Source of the DNA: Brachyhypopomus gauderio
Lineage: Eukaryota > Chordata > Actinopteri > Gymnotiformes > Hypopomidae
Direction: 5' to 3'
Assembly: GCF_052324685.1 (NCBI RefSeq)
Contig: NW_027507037.1
Location: forward strand, 1-64,000
DNA: 64,000 nt
The notes beneath the pieces were generated by a model. It saw nothing but the letters and a program-made list of their open reading frames with translations, did not search any database and was not told the origin of the DNA. Both the position numbers and the translations under genes were made by a program. Positions 11,728 through 20,366 of this stretch are shown here, piece by piece; position 1 is the first letter of the stretch; each line of letters begins with the position of its first letter.

Positions 11728-11984
11728 GCTGGTAACTTTACAATGATTCTTGCCTTTGTGTTCTCTTGAAAACCCTCTCTTCCAGTACAGATGACGGGAA
11801 ACAATTTGAAAAAGACATTGGAACCCTTCTTCTTTTTCAGAGTTACATATAGCTTAGGCATTTTTTACTTTGAAAGTTAGGCAAGCATTGTTCCTCACAA
11901 GTTCAGCCCTGCTCATGTACCAAGTTGAGAATGCTGCTTTGGAGGACTCCAGACTTGAAAATTGCAAAAAAGAGATTACCACAG

Positions 11985-12066
11985 GGTAGCTTGGCCGAGC
12001 GGTCTAAGGCGCTGGATTAAGGCTCCAGTCTCTGCGGAGGCGTGGGTTCGAATCCCACCGCTGCCA
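11985..12066 (+). tRNA. tRNA-Leu (AAG), U7 variant
   Basis: Unit 18, class A1. G7 is U, shared with units 35, 49 and 54. The terminator reads T8. Confidence 0.85.
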
Positions 12067-12343
12067 AGCAGTTTTTTTTGGAGATGGCAGAAGAATTCTT
12101 ATACCTAATCACTCTCAACAACGGTGCCTGACCCAAGGCTGAAGAGCAGTTATTCGCATGATGGTAGCAGAGAGCCATGCTACGATGCCATTTGCAAATG
12201 CTCATACCTGGCTTTGTTCTTAGGCGACATTGAAGACCCTGCAGTGTTTTTGATAACAGGCAGGAAATGATGCATCTTTCCTCTTCTGACAGAAGACAAA
12301 TTCAGCTTCTTCTACAAGAATGTCAGCAATACAGTCTTCCTGT

Positions 12344-12419
12344 GGTAGCGTGTCTGAGTGGTCTAAGGCACTGGATTTAGGCTCCAGTCTCTGAGAAGGC
12401 ATGGGATCGAATGCTGCCA
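12344..12419 (+). pseudogene. tRNA-Leu-like pseudogene
   Basis: Unit 18; standard form. Confidence 0.92.
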
Positions 12420-12675
12420 GCTGGTAACTTTACAATGATTCTTGCCTTTGTGTTCTCTTGAAAACCCTCTCTTCCCAGTACAGATGACGGGAAACAATTT
12501 GAAAAAGACATTGGAACCCTTCTTCTTTTTTAGAGTTACATATAGCTTAGCATTTTTTACTTTGAAAGTTAGGCAAGCATTGTTCCTCACAAGTTCAGCC
12601 CTGCTCATGTACCAAGTTGAGAATGCTGCTTTGGAGGACTCCAGACTTGAAAATTGCAAAAAGATATTACCACAG

Positions 12676-12757
12676 GGTAGCGTGGCCGAGCGGTCTAAGG
12701 CGCTGGATTAAGGCTCCAGTCTCTGCGGAGGCGTGGGTTCGAATCCCACCGCTGCCA
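12676..12757 (+). tRNA. tRNA-Leu (AAG)
   Basis: Unit 19, class A2, cttttttagag marker upstream. Confidence 0.94.
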
Positions 12758-13035
12758 AGCAGTGTTTTTAGGAGATGGCAGAAGAATTCTTATACCTAAT
12801 CACTCTCAACAACGGTGCCTGACCCAAGGCTGAAGAGGCAGTTATTCGCATGATGGTAGCAGAGAGCCATGCTACGATGCCATTTGCAAATGCTCATACC
12901 TGGCTTTGTTCTTAGGCGACATTGAAGACCCTGCAGTGTTTTGATAACAGGCAGGAAATGATGCATCTTTCCTCTTCTGACAGAAGACAAATTCAGCTTC
13001 TTCTACAAGAATGTCAGCAAATACAGTCTTCCTGT

Positions 13036-13111
13036 GGTAGCGTGTCTGAGTGGTCTAAGGCACTGGATTTAGGCTCCAGTCTCTGAGAAGGCATGGGATC
13101 GAATGCTGCCA
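13036..13111 (+). pseudogene. tRNA-Leu-like pseudogene
   Basis: Unit 19; standard form. Confidence 0.92.
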
Positions 13112-13367
13112 GCTGGTAACTTTACAATGATTCTTGCCTTTGTGTTCTCTTGAAAACCCTCTCTTCCAGTACAGATGACGGGAAACAATTTGAAAACGAC
13201 ATTGGAACCCTTCTTCTTTTTCAGAGTTACATATAGCTTAGCATTTTTTACTTTGAAAGTTAGGCAAGCATTGTTCCTCACAAGTTCAGCCCTGCTCATG
13301 TACCAAGTTGAGAATGCTGCTTTGGAGGACTCCAGACTTGAAATTGCAAAAAAGATTTTACCAAAGG

Positions 13368-13449
13368 GGTAGCGTGGCCGAGCGGTCTAAGGCGCTGGAT
13401 TTAGGCTCCAGTCTCTGCGGAGGCGTGGGTTCGAATCCCACCGCTGCCA
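13368..13449 (+). tRNA. tRNA-Leu (TAG)
   Basis: Unit 20, class K2 with gaaaacgac and gattttacc upstream. Confidence 0.93.
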
Positions 13450-13727
13450 AGCAGTGTTTTTAAGAGATGGCAGAAGAATTCTTATACCTAATCACTCTCA
13501 ACAATGGTGCCTGACCCAAGGCTGAAGAGCAGTCATTCGCATGATGGTAGCAGAGAGCCATGCTACGATGCCATTTGCAAATGCTCATACCTGGCTTTGT
13601 TCTTAGGCGACATTGAAGACCCTGCAGTGTTTTTGATAACAGGCAGGAAATGATGCATCTTTCCTCTTCTGACAGAAGACAAATTCAGCTTCTTCTACAA
13701 GAATGTCAGCAAATACAGTCTTCCTGT

Positions 13728-13803
13728 GGTAGCGTGTCCTGAGTGGTCTAAGGCACTGGATTTAGGCTCCAGTCTCTGAGAAGGCATGGATCGAATGCTG
13801 CCA
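13728..13803 (+). pseudogene. tRNA-Leu-like pseudogene
   Basis: Unit 20; one private insertion and one deletion. Confidence 0.88.
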
Positions 13804-14059
13804 GCTGGTAACTTTACAATGATTCTTGCCTTTGTGTTCTCTTGAAAACCCTCTCTTCCAGTACAGATGACGGGAAACAATTTGAAAAAGACATTGGAAC
13901 CCTTCTTCTTTTTCAGAGTTACATATAGCTTAGCATTTTTTACTTTGAAAGTTAGGCAAGCATTGTTCCTCACAAGTTCAGCCCTGCTCATGTACCAAGT
14001 TGAGAATGCTGCTTTGGAGGACTCCAGACTTGAAAATTGCAAAAAAGATATTACCACAG

Positions 14060-14141
14060 GGTAGCGTGGCCGAGCGGTCTAAGGCGCTGGATTAAGGCTC
14101 TAGTCTCTGCGGAGGCGTGGGTTCGAATCCCACCGCTGCCA
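14060..14141 (+). tRNA. tRNA-Leu (AAG)
   Basis: Unit 21, class A2 with U41. Confidence 0.94.
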
Positions 14142-14419
14142 AGCAGTGTTTTTAGGAGATGGCAGAAGAATTCTTATACCTAATCACTCTCAACAACGGT
14201 GCCTGACCCAAGGCTGAAGAGCAGTTATTCGCATGATGGTAGCAGAGAGCCATGCTACGATGCCATTTGCAAATGCTCATACCTGGCTTTGTTCTTAGGC
14301 GACATTGAAGACCCCTGCAGTGTTTTGATAACAGGCAGGAAATGATGCATCTTTCCTCTTCTGACAGAAGACAAATTCAGCTTCTTCTACAAGAATGTCA
14401 GCAAATACAGTCTTCCTGT

Positions 14420-14495
14420 GGTAGCGTGTCTGAGTGGTCTAAGGCACTGGATTTAGGCTCCAGTCTCTGAGAAGGCATGGGATTGAATGCTGCCA
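14420..14495 (+). pseudogene. tRNA-Leu-like pseudogene, gggattg form
   Basis: Unit 21; gggattg form. Confidence 0.91.
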
Positions 14496-14751
14496 GCTGG
14501 TAACTTTACAATGATTCTTGCCTTTGTGTCTCTTGAAAACCCTCTCTTCCAGTACAGATGACGGGAAACAATTTGAAAAAGACATTGGAACCCTTCTTCT
14601 TTTTCAGAGTTACATATAGCTTAGCATTTTTTTACTTTGAAAGTTAGGCAAGCATTGTTCCTCACAAGTTCAGCCCTGCTCATGTACCAAGTTGAGAATG
14701 CTGCTTTGGAGGACTCCAGACTTGAAAATTGCAAAAAAGATATTACCAAAG

Positions 14752-14834
14752 GGTAGCGTGGCCGTAGCGGTCTAAGGCGCTGGATTTAGGCTCCAGTCTC
14801 TGCGGAGGCGTGGGTTCGAATCCCACCGCTGCCA
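14752..14834 (+). tRNA. tRNA-Leu (TAG), 83 nt as read
   Basis: Unit 22, class K1. A private extra T in the D stem interrupts the A box as read; probably an error. Confidence 0.85.
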
Positions 14835-15112
14835 AGCAGTGTTTTTAAGAGATGGCAGAAGAATTCTTATACCTAATCACTCTCAACAATGGTGCCTGAC
14901 CCAAGGCTGAAGAGCAGTCATTCGCATGATGGTAGCAGAGAGCCATGCCACGATGCCATTTGCAAATGCTCATACCTGGCTTTGTTCTTAGGCGACATTG
15001 AAGACCCTGCGGTGTTTTGATAACAGGCAGGAAATGATGCATCTTTCCTCTTCTGACAGAAGAAAAATTCACCTTCTTCCACAAGAATGTCAGCAAATGC
15101 AGTCTACCTAGT

Positions 15113-15188
15113 GGTAGCGTGTCTGAGTGGTCTAAGGCACTGGATTTAGGCTCCAGTCTCTGAGAAGGCATGGGATCGAATGCTGCCA
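15113..15188 (+). pseudogene. tRNA-Leu-like pseudogene
   Basis: Unit 22; standard form. Confidence 0.92.
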
Positions 15189-15444
15189 GCTGGTAACTTT
15201 ACAATGATTCTTGCCTTTGTGTTCTCTTGAAAACCCTCTCTTCCAGTACAGATGACGGGAAACAATTTGAAAAAGACATTGGAACCCTTCTTCTTTTTCA
15301 GAGTTACATATAGCTTAGCATTTTTTACTTGAAAGTTAGGCAAGCATTGTTCCTCACAAGTTCAGCCCTGCTCATGTACCAAGTTGAGAATGCTGCTTTG
15401 GAGGACTCCAGACTTGAAAATTGCAAAAAAGAGATTACCACAGG

Positions 15445-15527
15445 GGTAGCGTGGGCCGAGCGGTCTAAGGCGCTGGATTAAGGCTCCAGTCTCTGCGGAG
15501 GCGTGGGTTCGAATCCCACCGCTGCCA
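15445..15527 (+). tRNA. tRNA-Leu (AAG), 83 nt as read
   Basis: Unit 23, class A1, first of the 3-unit insertion. A private extra G near base 10. Confidence 0.86.
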
Positions 15528-15800
15528 AGCAGTTTTTTTGGAGATGGCAGAAGAATTCTTATACCTAATCACTCTCAACAACGGTGCCTGACCCAAGGCT
15601 GAAGAGCAGTTATTCGCATGATGGTAGCAGAGAGCCATGCTACGATGCCATTTGCAAATGCTCATACCTGGCTTTGTTCTTAGGCGACATTGAAGACCCT
15701 GCAGTGTTTTGATAACAGGCAGGAAATGCATCTTTCCTCTTCTGACAGAAGACAAATTCAGCTTCTTCTACAAGAATGTCAGCAAATACAGTCTTCCTGT

Positions 15801-15876
15801 GGTAGCGTGTCTGAGTGGTCTAAGGCACTGGATTTAGGCTCCAGTCTCTGAGAAGGCATGGGATCGAATGCTGCCA
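15801..15876 (+). pseudogene. tRNA-Leu-like pseudogene
   Basis: Unit 23; standard form. Confidence 0.92.
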
Positions 15877-16133
15877 GCTGGTAACTTTACAATGATTCTT
15901 GCCTTTGTGTTCTCTTGAAAACCCTCTCTTCCAGTACAGATGACGGGAAACAATTTGAAAAAGACATTGGAACCCTTCTTCTTTTTCAGAGTTACATATA
16001 GCTTAGCATTTTTTACTTTGAAAGTTAGGCAAGCATTGTTCCTCACAAGTTCAGCCCTGCTCATGTACCAAGTTGAGAATGCTGCTTTGGAGGACTCCAG
16101 ACTTGAAAATTGCAAAAAAGATATTACCACAGG

Positions 16134-16215
16134 GGTAGCGTGGCCGAGCGGTCTAAGGCGCTGGATTAAGGCTCTAGTCTCTGCGGAGGCGTGGGTTCGA
16201 ATCCCACCGCTGCCA
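16134..16215 (+). tRNA. tRNA-Leu (AAG)
   Basis: Unit 24, class A2 with U41. Confidence 0.94.
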
Positions 16216-16493
16216 AGCAGTGTTTTTAGGAGGATGGCAGAAGAATTCTTATACCTAATCACTCTCAACAACGGTGCCTGACCCAAGGCTGAAGAGCAGT
16301 TATTCGCATGATGGTAGCAGAGAGCCATGCTACGATGCCATTTGCAAATGCTCATACCTGGCTTTGTTCTTAGGCGACATTGAAGACCCTGCAGTGTTTT
16401 GATAACAGGCAGGAAATGATGCATCTTTCCTCTTCTGACAGAAGACAAATTCAGCTTCTTCTACAAGAATGTCAGCAAATACAGTCTTCCTGT

Positions 16494-16569
16494 GGTAGCG
16501 TGTCTGAGTGGTCTAAGGCACTGGATTTAGGCTCCAGTCTCTGAGAAGGCATGGGATTGAATGCTGCCA
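16494..16569 (+). pseudogene. tRNA-Leu-like pseudogene, gggattg form
   Basis: Unit 24; gggattg form. Confidence 0.91.
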
Positions 16570-16826
16570 GCTGGTAACTTTACAATGATTCTTGCCTTTG
16601 TGTTCTCTTGAAAACCCTCTCTTCCAGTACAGATGACGGGAAACAATTTGAAAAAAGACATTGGAACCCTTCTTCTTTTTCAGAGTTACATATAGCTTAG
16701 CATTTTTTACTTTGAAAGTTAGGCAAGCATTGTTCCTCACAAGTTCAGCCCTGCTCATGTACCAAGTTGAGAATGCTGCTTTGGAGGACTCCAGACTTGA
16801 AAATTGCAAAAAAGATATTACCAAAG

Positions 16827-16909
16827 GGTAGCGTGGCCCGAGCGGTCTAAGGCGCTGGATTTAGGCTCCAGTCTCTGCGGAGGCGTGGGTTCGAATCCCA
16901 CCGCTGCCA
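16827..16909 (+). tRNA. tRNA-Leu (TAG), 83 nt as read
   Basis: Unit 25, class K1. A private extra C in the D stem; the last gene-internal indel of the noisy zone. Confidence 0.86.
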
Positions 16910-17189
16910 AGCAGTGTTTTTAAGAGATGGCAGAAGAATTCTTATACCTAATCACTCTCAACAATGGTGCCTGACCCAAGGCTGAAGAGCAGTCATTCGC
17001 ATGATGGTAGCAGAGAGCCATGCCACGATGCCATTTGGCAAATGCTCATACCTGGCTTTGTTCTTAGGCGACATTGAAGACCCTGCGGTGTTTTGATAAC
17101 AGGCAGGAAATGATGCATCTTTCCTCTTCTGACAGAAGAAAAATTCACCTTCTTCCACAAGAATGTCAGCAAATGCAGTCTACCTGTGT

Positions 17190-17266
17190 GGTAGCGTGTC
17201 TGAGTGGTCTAAGGGCACTGGATTTAGGCTCCAGTCTCTGAGAAGGCATGGGATCGAATGCTGCCA
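17190..17266 (+). pseudogene. tRNA-Leu-like pseudogene, 77 nt as read
   Basis: Unit 25; a private extra G in the D arm, the last pseudogene of the noisy zone. Confidence 0.88.
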
Positions 17267-17521
17267 GCTGGTAACTTTACAATGATTCTTGCCTTTGTGT
17301 TCTCTTGAAAACCCTCTCTTCCAGTACAGATGACGGGAAACAATTTGAAAAAGACATTGGAACCCTTCTTCTTTTTCAGAGTTACATATAGCTTAGCATT
17401 TTTTACTTTGAAAGTTAGGCAAGCATTGTTCCTCACAAGTTCAGCCCTGCTCATGTACCAAGTTGAGAATGCTGCTTTGGAGGACTCCAGACTTGAAAAT
17501 TGCAAAAAGAGATTACCACAG

Positions 17522-17603
17522 GGTAGCGTGGCCGAGCGGTCTAAGGCGCTGGATTAAGGCTCCAGTCTCTGCGGAGGCGTGGGTTCGAATCCCACCGCTG
17601 CCA
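17522..17603 (+). tRNA. tRNA-Leu (AAG)
   Basis: Unit 26, class A1, start of HOR copy B. The A-run just upstream is one base short. Confidence 0.95.
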
Positions 17604-17608
17604 AGCAG

Positions 17609-17615
17609 TTTTTTT
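17609..17615 (+). terminator. Pol III terminator, T7 (class A1, unit 26)
   Basis: Seven Ts follow the discriminator by 6 nt. This is the strongest terminator among the classes. Confidence 0.82.
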
Positions 17616-17879
17616 GGAGATGGCAGAAGAATTCTTATACCTAATCACTCTCAACAACGGTGCCTGACCCAAGGCTGAAGAGCAGTTATTCGCATGATGG
17701 TAGCAGAGAGCCATGCTACGATGCCATTTGCAAATGCTCATACCTGGCTTTGTTCTTAGGCGACATTGAAGACCCTGCAGTGTTTTGATAACAGGCAGGA
17801 AATGATGCATCTTTCCTCTTCTGACAGAAGACAAATTCAGCTTCTTCTACAAGAATGTCAGCAAATACAGTCTTCCTGT

Positions 17880-17955
17880 GGTAGCGTGTCTGAGTGGTCT
17901 AAGGCACTGGATTTAGGCTCCAGTCTCTGAGAAGGCATGGGATCGAATGCTGCCA
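17880..17955 (+). pseudogene. tRNA-Leu-like pseudogene, reference copy
   Basis: Unit 26. It aligns base for base with the tRNA-Leu gene up to the T loop: GGTAGC 5' acceptor strand, weakened D stem (TCT/GGC), perfect anticodon arm CTGGA-TTTAGGC-TCCAG with TAG, and variable arm TCTCTGAGAAGGC. Then six bases of the 3' T stem are missing, and GCTGCC plus A follows, which still pairs with GGTAGC. The A box has one mismatch (TGTCTGAGTGG) and the B box is damaged (GGATCGAATGC). No T run of four or more follows until a T5 run 106 nt downstream. It is most simply an old, decayed second tRNA gene fixed in the unit. A T-armless transcript is conceivable but unsupported. Confidence 0.93.
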
Positions 17956-18218
17956 GCTGGTAACTTTACAATGATTCTTGCCTTTGTGTTCTCTTGAAAA
18001 CCCTCTCTTCCAGTACAGATGACGGGAAACAATTTGAAAAAGACATTGGAACCCTTCTTCTTTTTCAGAGTTACATATAGCTTAGCATTTTTTACTTTGA
18101 AAGTTAGGCAAGCATTGTTCCTCACAAGTTCAGCCCTGCTCATGTACCAAGTTGAGAATGCTGCTTTGGAGGACTCCAGACTTGAAAATTGCAAAAAAGA
18201 TATTACCACAGGGTAGCG

Positions 18219-18229
18219 TGGCCGAGCGG
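18219..18229 (+). promoter_or_regulatory. A box of tRNA-Leu, representative (unit 27)
   Basis: TGGCCGAGCGG fits the eukaryotic Pol III A-box pattern TRGCNNAGYNGG, covering tRNA bases 8 onward. It is bound by TFIIIC. All clean copies share it. Confidence 0.85.
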
Positions 18230-18271
18230 TCTAAGGCGCTGGATTAAGGCTCCAGTCTCTGCGGAGGCGTG

Positions 18272-18282
18272 GGTTCGAATCC
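18272..18282 (+). promoter_or_regulatory. B box of tRNA-Leu, representative (unit 27)
   Basis: GGTTCGAATCC is a consensus Pol III B box in the T arm, 42 bp after the A box. The pseudogene has GGATCGAATGC at the same place. Confidence 0.88.
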
Positions 18283-18293
18283 CACCGCTGCCA

Positions 18294-18570
18294 AGCAGTG
18301 TTTTTAGGAGATGGCAGAAGAATTCTTATACCTAATCACTCTCAACAACGGTGCCTGACCCAAGGCTGAAGAGCAGTTATTCGCATGATGGTAGCAGAGA
18401 GCCATGCTACGATGCCATTTGCAAATGCTCATACCTGGCTTTGTTCTTAGGCGACATTGAAGACCCTGCAGTGTTTTGATAACAGGCAGGAAATGATGCA
18501 TCTTTCCTCTTCTGACAGAAGACAAATTCAGCTTCTTCTACAAGAATGTCAGCAAATACAGTCTTCCTGT
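18294..18570 (+). other. Spacer 1, representative (unit 27)
   Basis: Between gene and pseudogene. It holds the terminator, a GTAGC/GCTAC inverted repeat (18391-18395 with 18406-18410) and a 12-bp palindrome CATTTGCAAATG (18416-18427). Most class-defining bases lie here. No gene is seen on either strand. Confidence 0.85.
18301..18305 (+). terminator. Pol III terminator, T5 (class A2, unit 27)
   Basis: Five Ts begin 8 nt after the discriminator base, in agcagtgTTTTTaggag. Confidence 0.8.
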
Positions 18571-18646
18571 GGTAGCGTGTCTGAGTGGTCTAAGGCACTG
18601 GATTTAGGCTCCAGTCTCTGAGAAGGCATGGGATCGAATGCTGCCA
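18571..18646 (+). pseudogene. tRNA-Leu-like pseudogene
   Basis: Unit 27; standard form. Confidence 0.93.
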
Positions 18647-18902
18647 GCTGGTAACTTTACAATGATTCTTGCCTTTGTGTTCTCTTGAAAACCCTCTCTT
18701 CCAGTACAGATGACGGGAAACAATTTGAAAAAGACATTGGAACCCTTCTTCTTTTTCAGAGTTACATATAGCTTAGCATTTTTTACTTTGAAAGTTAGGC
18801 AAGCATTGTTCCTCACAAGTTCAGCCCTGCTCATGTACCAAGTTGAGAATGCTGCTTTGGAGGACTCCAGACTTGAAAATTGCAAAAAAGATATTACCAA
18901 AG
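18647..18902 (+). other. Spacer 2, representative (unit 27)
   Basis: Between the pseudogene and the next gene. It holds a pyrimidine tract ending in cag, a T6 run and an A-rich stretch just before the gene. Short open frames on both strands end inside tRNA or pseudogene sequence and have no coding features. No gene is seen. Confidence 0.85.
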
Positions 18903-18984
18903 GGTAGCGTGGCCGAGCGGTCTAAGGTGCTGGATTTAGGCTCCAGTCTCTGCGGAGGCGTGGGTTCGAATCCCACCGCTGCCA
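18903..18984 (+). tRNA. tRNA-Leu (TAG), U25 variant
   Basis: Unit 28, class K1. C25 is U, turning the G10-C25 pair into a wobble; likely tolerated. Confidence 0.93.
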
Positions 18985-19261
18985 AGCAGTGTTTTTAAGA
19001 GATGGCAGAAGAATTCTTATACCTAATCACTCTCAACAATGGTGCCTGACCCAAGGCTGAAGAGCAGTCATTCGCATGATGGTAGCAGAGAGCCATGCCA
19101 CGATGCCATTTGCAAATGCTCATACCTGGCTTTGTTCTTAGGCGACATTGAAGACCCTGCGGTGTTTTGATAACAGGCAGGAAATGATGCATCTTTCCTC
19201 TTCTGACAGAAGAAAAATTCACCTTCTTCCACAAGAATGTCAGCAAATGCAGTCTTCCTGT

Positions 19262-19337
19262 GGTAGCGTGTCTGAGTGGTCTAAGGCACTGGATTTAGGC
19301 TCCAGTCTCTGAGAAGGCATGGGATCGAATGCTGCCA
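19262..19337 (+). pseudogene. tRNA-Leu-like pseudogene
   Basis: Unit 28; standard form. Confidence 0.93.
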
Positions 19338-19593
19338 GCTGGTAACTTTACAATGATTCTTGCCTTTGTGTTCTCTTGAAAACCCTCTCTTCCAGTACAG
19401 ATGACGGGAAACAATTTGAAAAAGACATTGGAACCCTTCTTCTTTTTCAGAGTTACATATAGCTTAGCATTTTTTACTTTGAAAGTTAGGCAAGCATTGT
19501 TCCTCACAAGTTCAGCCCTGCTCATGTACCAAGTTGAGAATGCTGCTTTGGAGGACTCCAGACTTGAAAATTGCAAAAAAGATATTACCAAAG

Positions 19594-19675
19594 GGTAGCG
19601 TGGCCGAGCGGTCTAAGGCGCTGGATTTAGGCTCCAGTCTCTGCGGAGGCGTGGGTTCGAATCCCACCGCTGCCA
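19594..19675 (+). tRNA. tRNA-Leu (TAG), reference copy
   Basis: Unit 29, class K1. Cytosolic leucine tRNA reading CUA and perhaps CUG. It equals the AAG reference gene except at base 34, where the loop is TTTAGGC instead of TTAAGGC. The body, A box, B box and discriminator are the same, so a single base separates the two isoacceptors and leucyl-tRNA synthetase identity elements should be shared. A T5 terminator follows. The flanks differ from A1 and A2 units: gatattaccaaaggg upstream and a spacer 1 with its own set of marker bases. Confidence 0.97.
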
Positions 19676-19682
19676 AGCAGTG

Positions 19683-19687
19683 TTTTT
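19683..19687 (+). terminator. Pol III terminator, T5 (class K1, unit 29)
   Basis: Five Ts in agcagtgTTTTTaagag after the TAG gene. Confidence 0.8.
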
Positions 19688-19952
19688 AAGAGATGGCAGA
19701 AGAATTCTTATACCTAATCACTCTCAACAATGGTGCCTGACCCAAGGCTGAAGAGCAGTCATTCGCATGATGGTAGCAGAGAGCCATGCCACGATGCCAT
19801 TTGCAAATGCTCATACCTGGCTTTGTTCTTAGGCGACATTGAAGACCCTGCGGTGTTTTGATAACAGGCAGGAAATGATGCATCTTTCCTCTTCTGACAG
19901 AAGAAAAATTCACCTTCTTCCACAAGAATGTCAGCAAATGCAGTCTACCTGT

Positions 19953-20028
19953 GGTAGCGTGTCTGAGTGGTCTAAGGCACTGGATTTAGGCTCCAGTCTC
20001 TGAGAAGGCATGGGATCGAATGCTGCCA
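19953..20028 (+). pseudogene. tRNA-Leu-like pseudogene
   Basis: Unit 29; standard form. Confidence 0.93.
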
Positions 20029-20284
20029 GCTGGTAACTTTACAATGATTCTTGCCTTTGTGTTCTCTTGAAAACCCTCTCTTCCAGTACAGATGACGGGA
20101 AACAATTTGAAAAAGACATTGGAACCCTTCTTCTTTTTCAGAGTTACATATAGCTTAGCATTTTTTACTTTGAAAGTTAGGCAAGCATTGTTCCTCACAA
20201 GTTCAGCCCTGCTCATGTACCAAGTTGAGAATGCTGCTTTGGAGGACTCCAGACTTGAAAATTGCAAAAAAGAGATTACCACAG

Positions 20285-20366
20285 GGTAGCTTGGCCGAGC
20301 GGTCTAAGGAGCTGGATTAAGGCTCCAGTCTCTGCGGAGGTGTGGGTTCGAATCCCACCGCTGCCA
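20285..20366 (+). tRNA. tRNA-Leu (AAG), U7/A25/U48 variant
   Basis: Unit 30, class A1. G7 to U loses the last acceptor pair (U7 faces C66), C25 to A loses the G10-C25 pair of the D stem, and base 48 before the T stem is U. A and B boxes, anticodon arm and T7 terminator are intact, so it may be transcribed but fold or mature less well. The same three changes occur in units 13 and 44, so this is a stable lineage in the HOR. Confidence 0.8.

Larger units (their letters stand above)
5741..15444 (+). repeat. 14-unit higher-order repeat, copy A (units 9-22)
   Basis: Order of marked units: A1; A2; K1 with U25; K1; A1 with U7/A25/U48; A2; K1 with gaaaacgac; K1 with a 2-nt deletion after ctttttcag; K1; A1 with U7; A2 with cttttttagag; K2; A2 with U41; K1 preceded by a pseudogene with gggattg. 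The same order returns in copy B despite the single-base noise here. Confidence 0.88.
1..17510 (+). repeat. Units 1-25: error-rich part of the array
   Basis: Nearly every unit here has one to several private single-base insertions or deletions. Twelve of the 25 tRNA copies and five of the 25 pseudogenes are hit, against none of the 67 full-length genes to the right. The indels are not shared with the matching units of the other higher-order copies, whereas base substitutions and a 2-nt deletion are. This points to consensus error, not decay. Confidence 0.8.
15445..17521 (+). repeat. 3-unit insertion between HOR copies (units 23-25)
   Basis: Order A1, A2 with U41, K1 preceded by the gggattg pseudogene. 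It repeats the seam of the 14-unit block (its last two units and an A1 unit) and sits between copy A and copy B, as expected from an out-of-register exchange. Confidence 0.75.
18212..18293 (+). tRNA. tRNA-Leu (AAG), reference copy
   Basis: Unit 27, class A2. Cytosolic leucine tRNA; A34 should be edited to inosine, so it reads CUU and CUC. The acceptor stem GGTAGCG/CGCTGCC closes with one T-G pair and is followed by discriminator A. The D stem is GCC/GGC. The anticodon stem CTGGA/TCCAG holds the loop TTAAGGC with AAG at 18246-18248. The long class II variable arm has a CTC/GAG stem with a TGCG loop, and the T arm is GTGGG-TTCGAAT-CCCAC. There is no intron and no encoded CCA, which fits a eukaryotic nuclear gene. 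A and B boxes are intact and a T5 terminator follows. From memory the vertebrate tRNA-Leu-AAG gene is nearly the same, differing mainly at the variable-arm tip. Confidence 0.97.

Noticed and set aside
15834-16448. 204-aa minus-strand open frame, the longest in the window
   Set aside because: It arises only because private indels in the noisy zone join two of the usual frames across an antisense tRNA; the matching units elsewhere do not have it.
17880-17955. tRNA-derived SINE
   Set aside because: The element occurs once per unit at a fixed place, has no A-rich or simple-repeat tail and no target-site duplications, and keeps its alignment to tRNA-Leu along its whole length. A decayed duplicate gene fits better.
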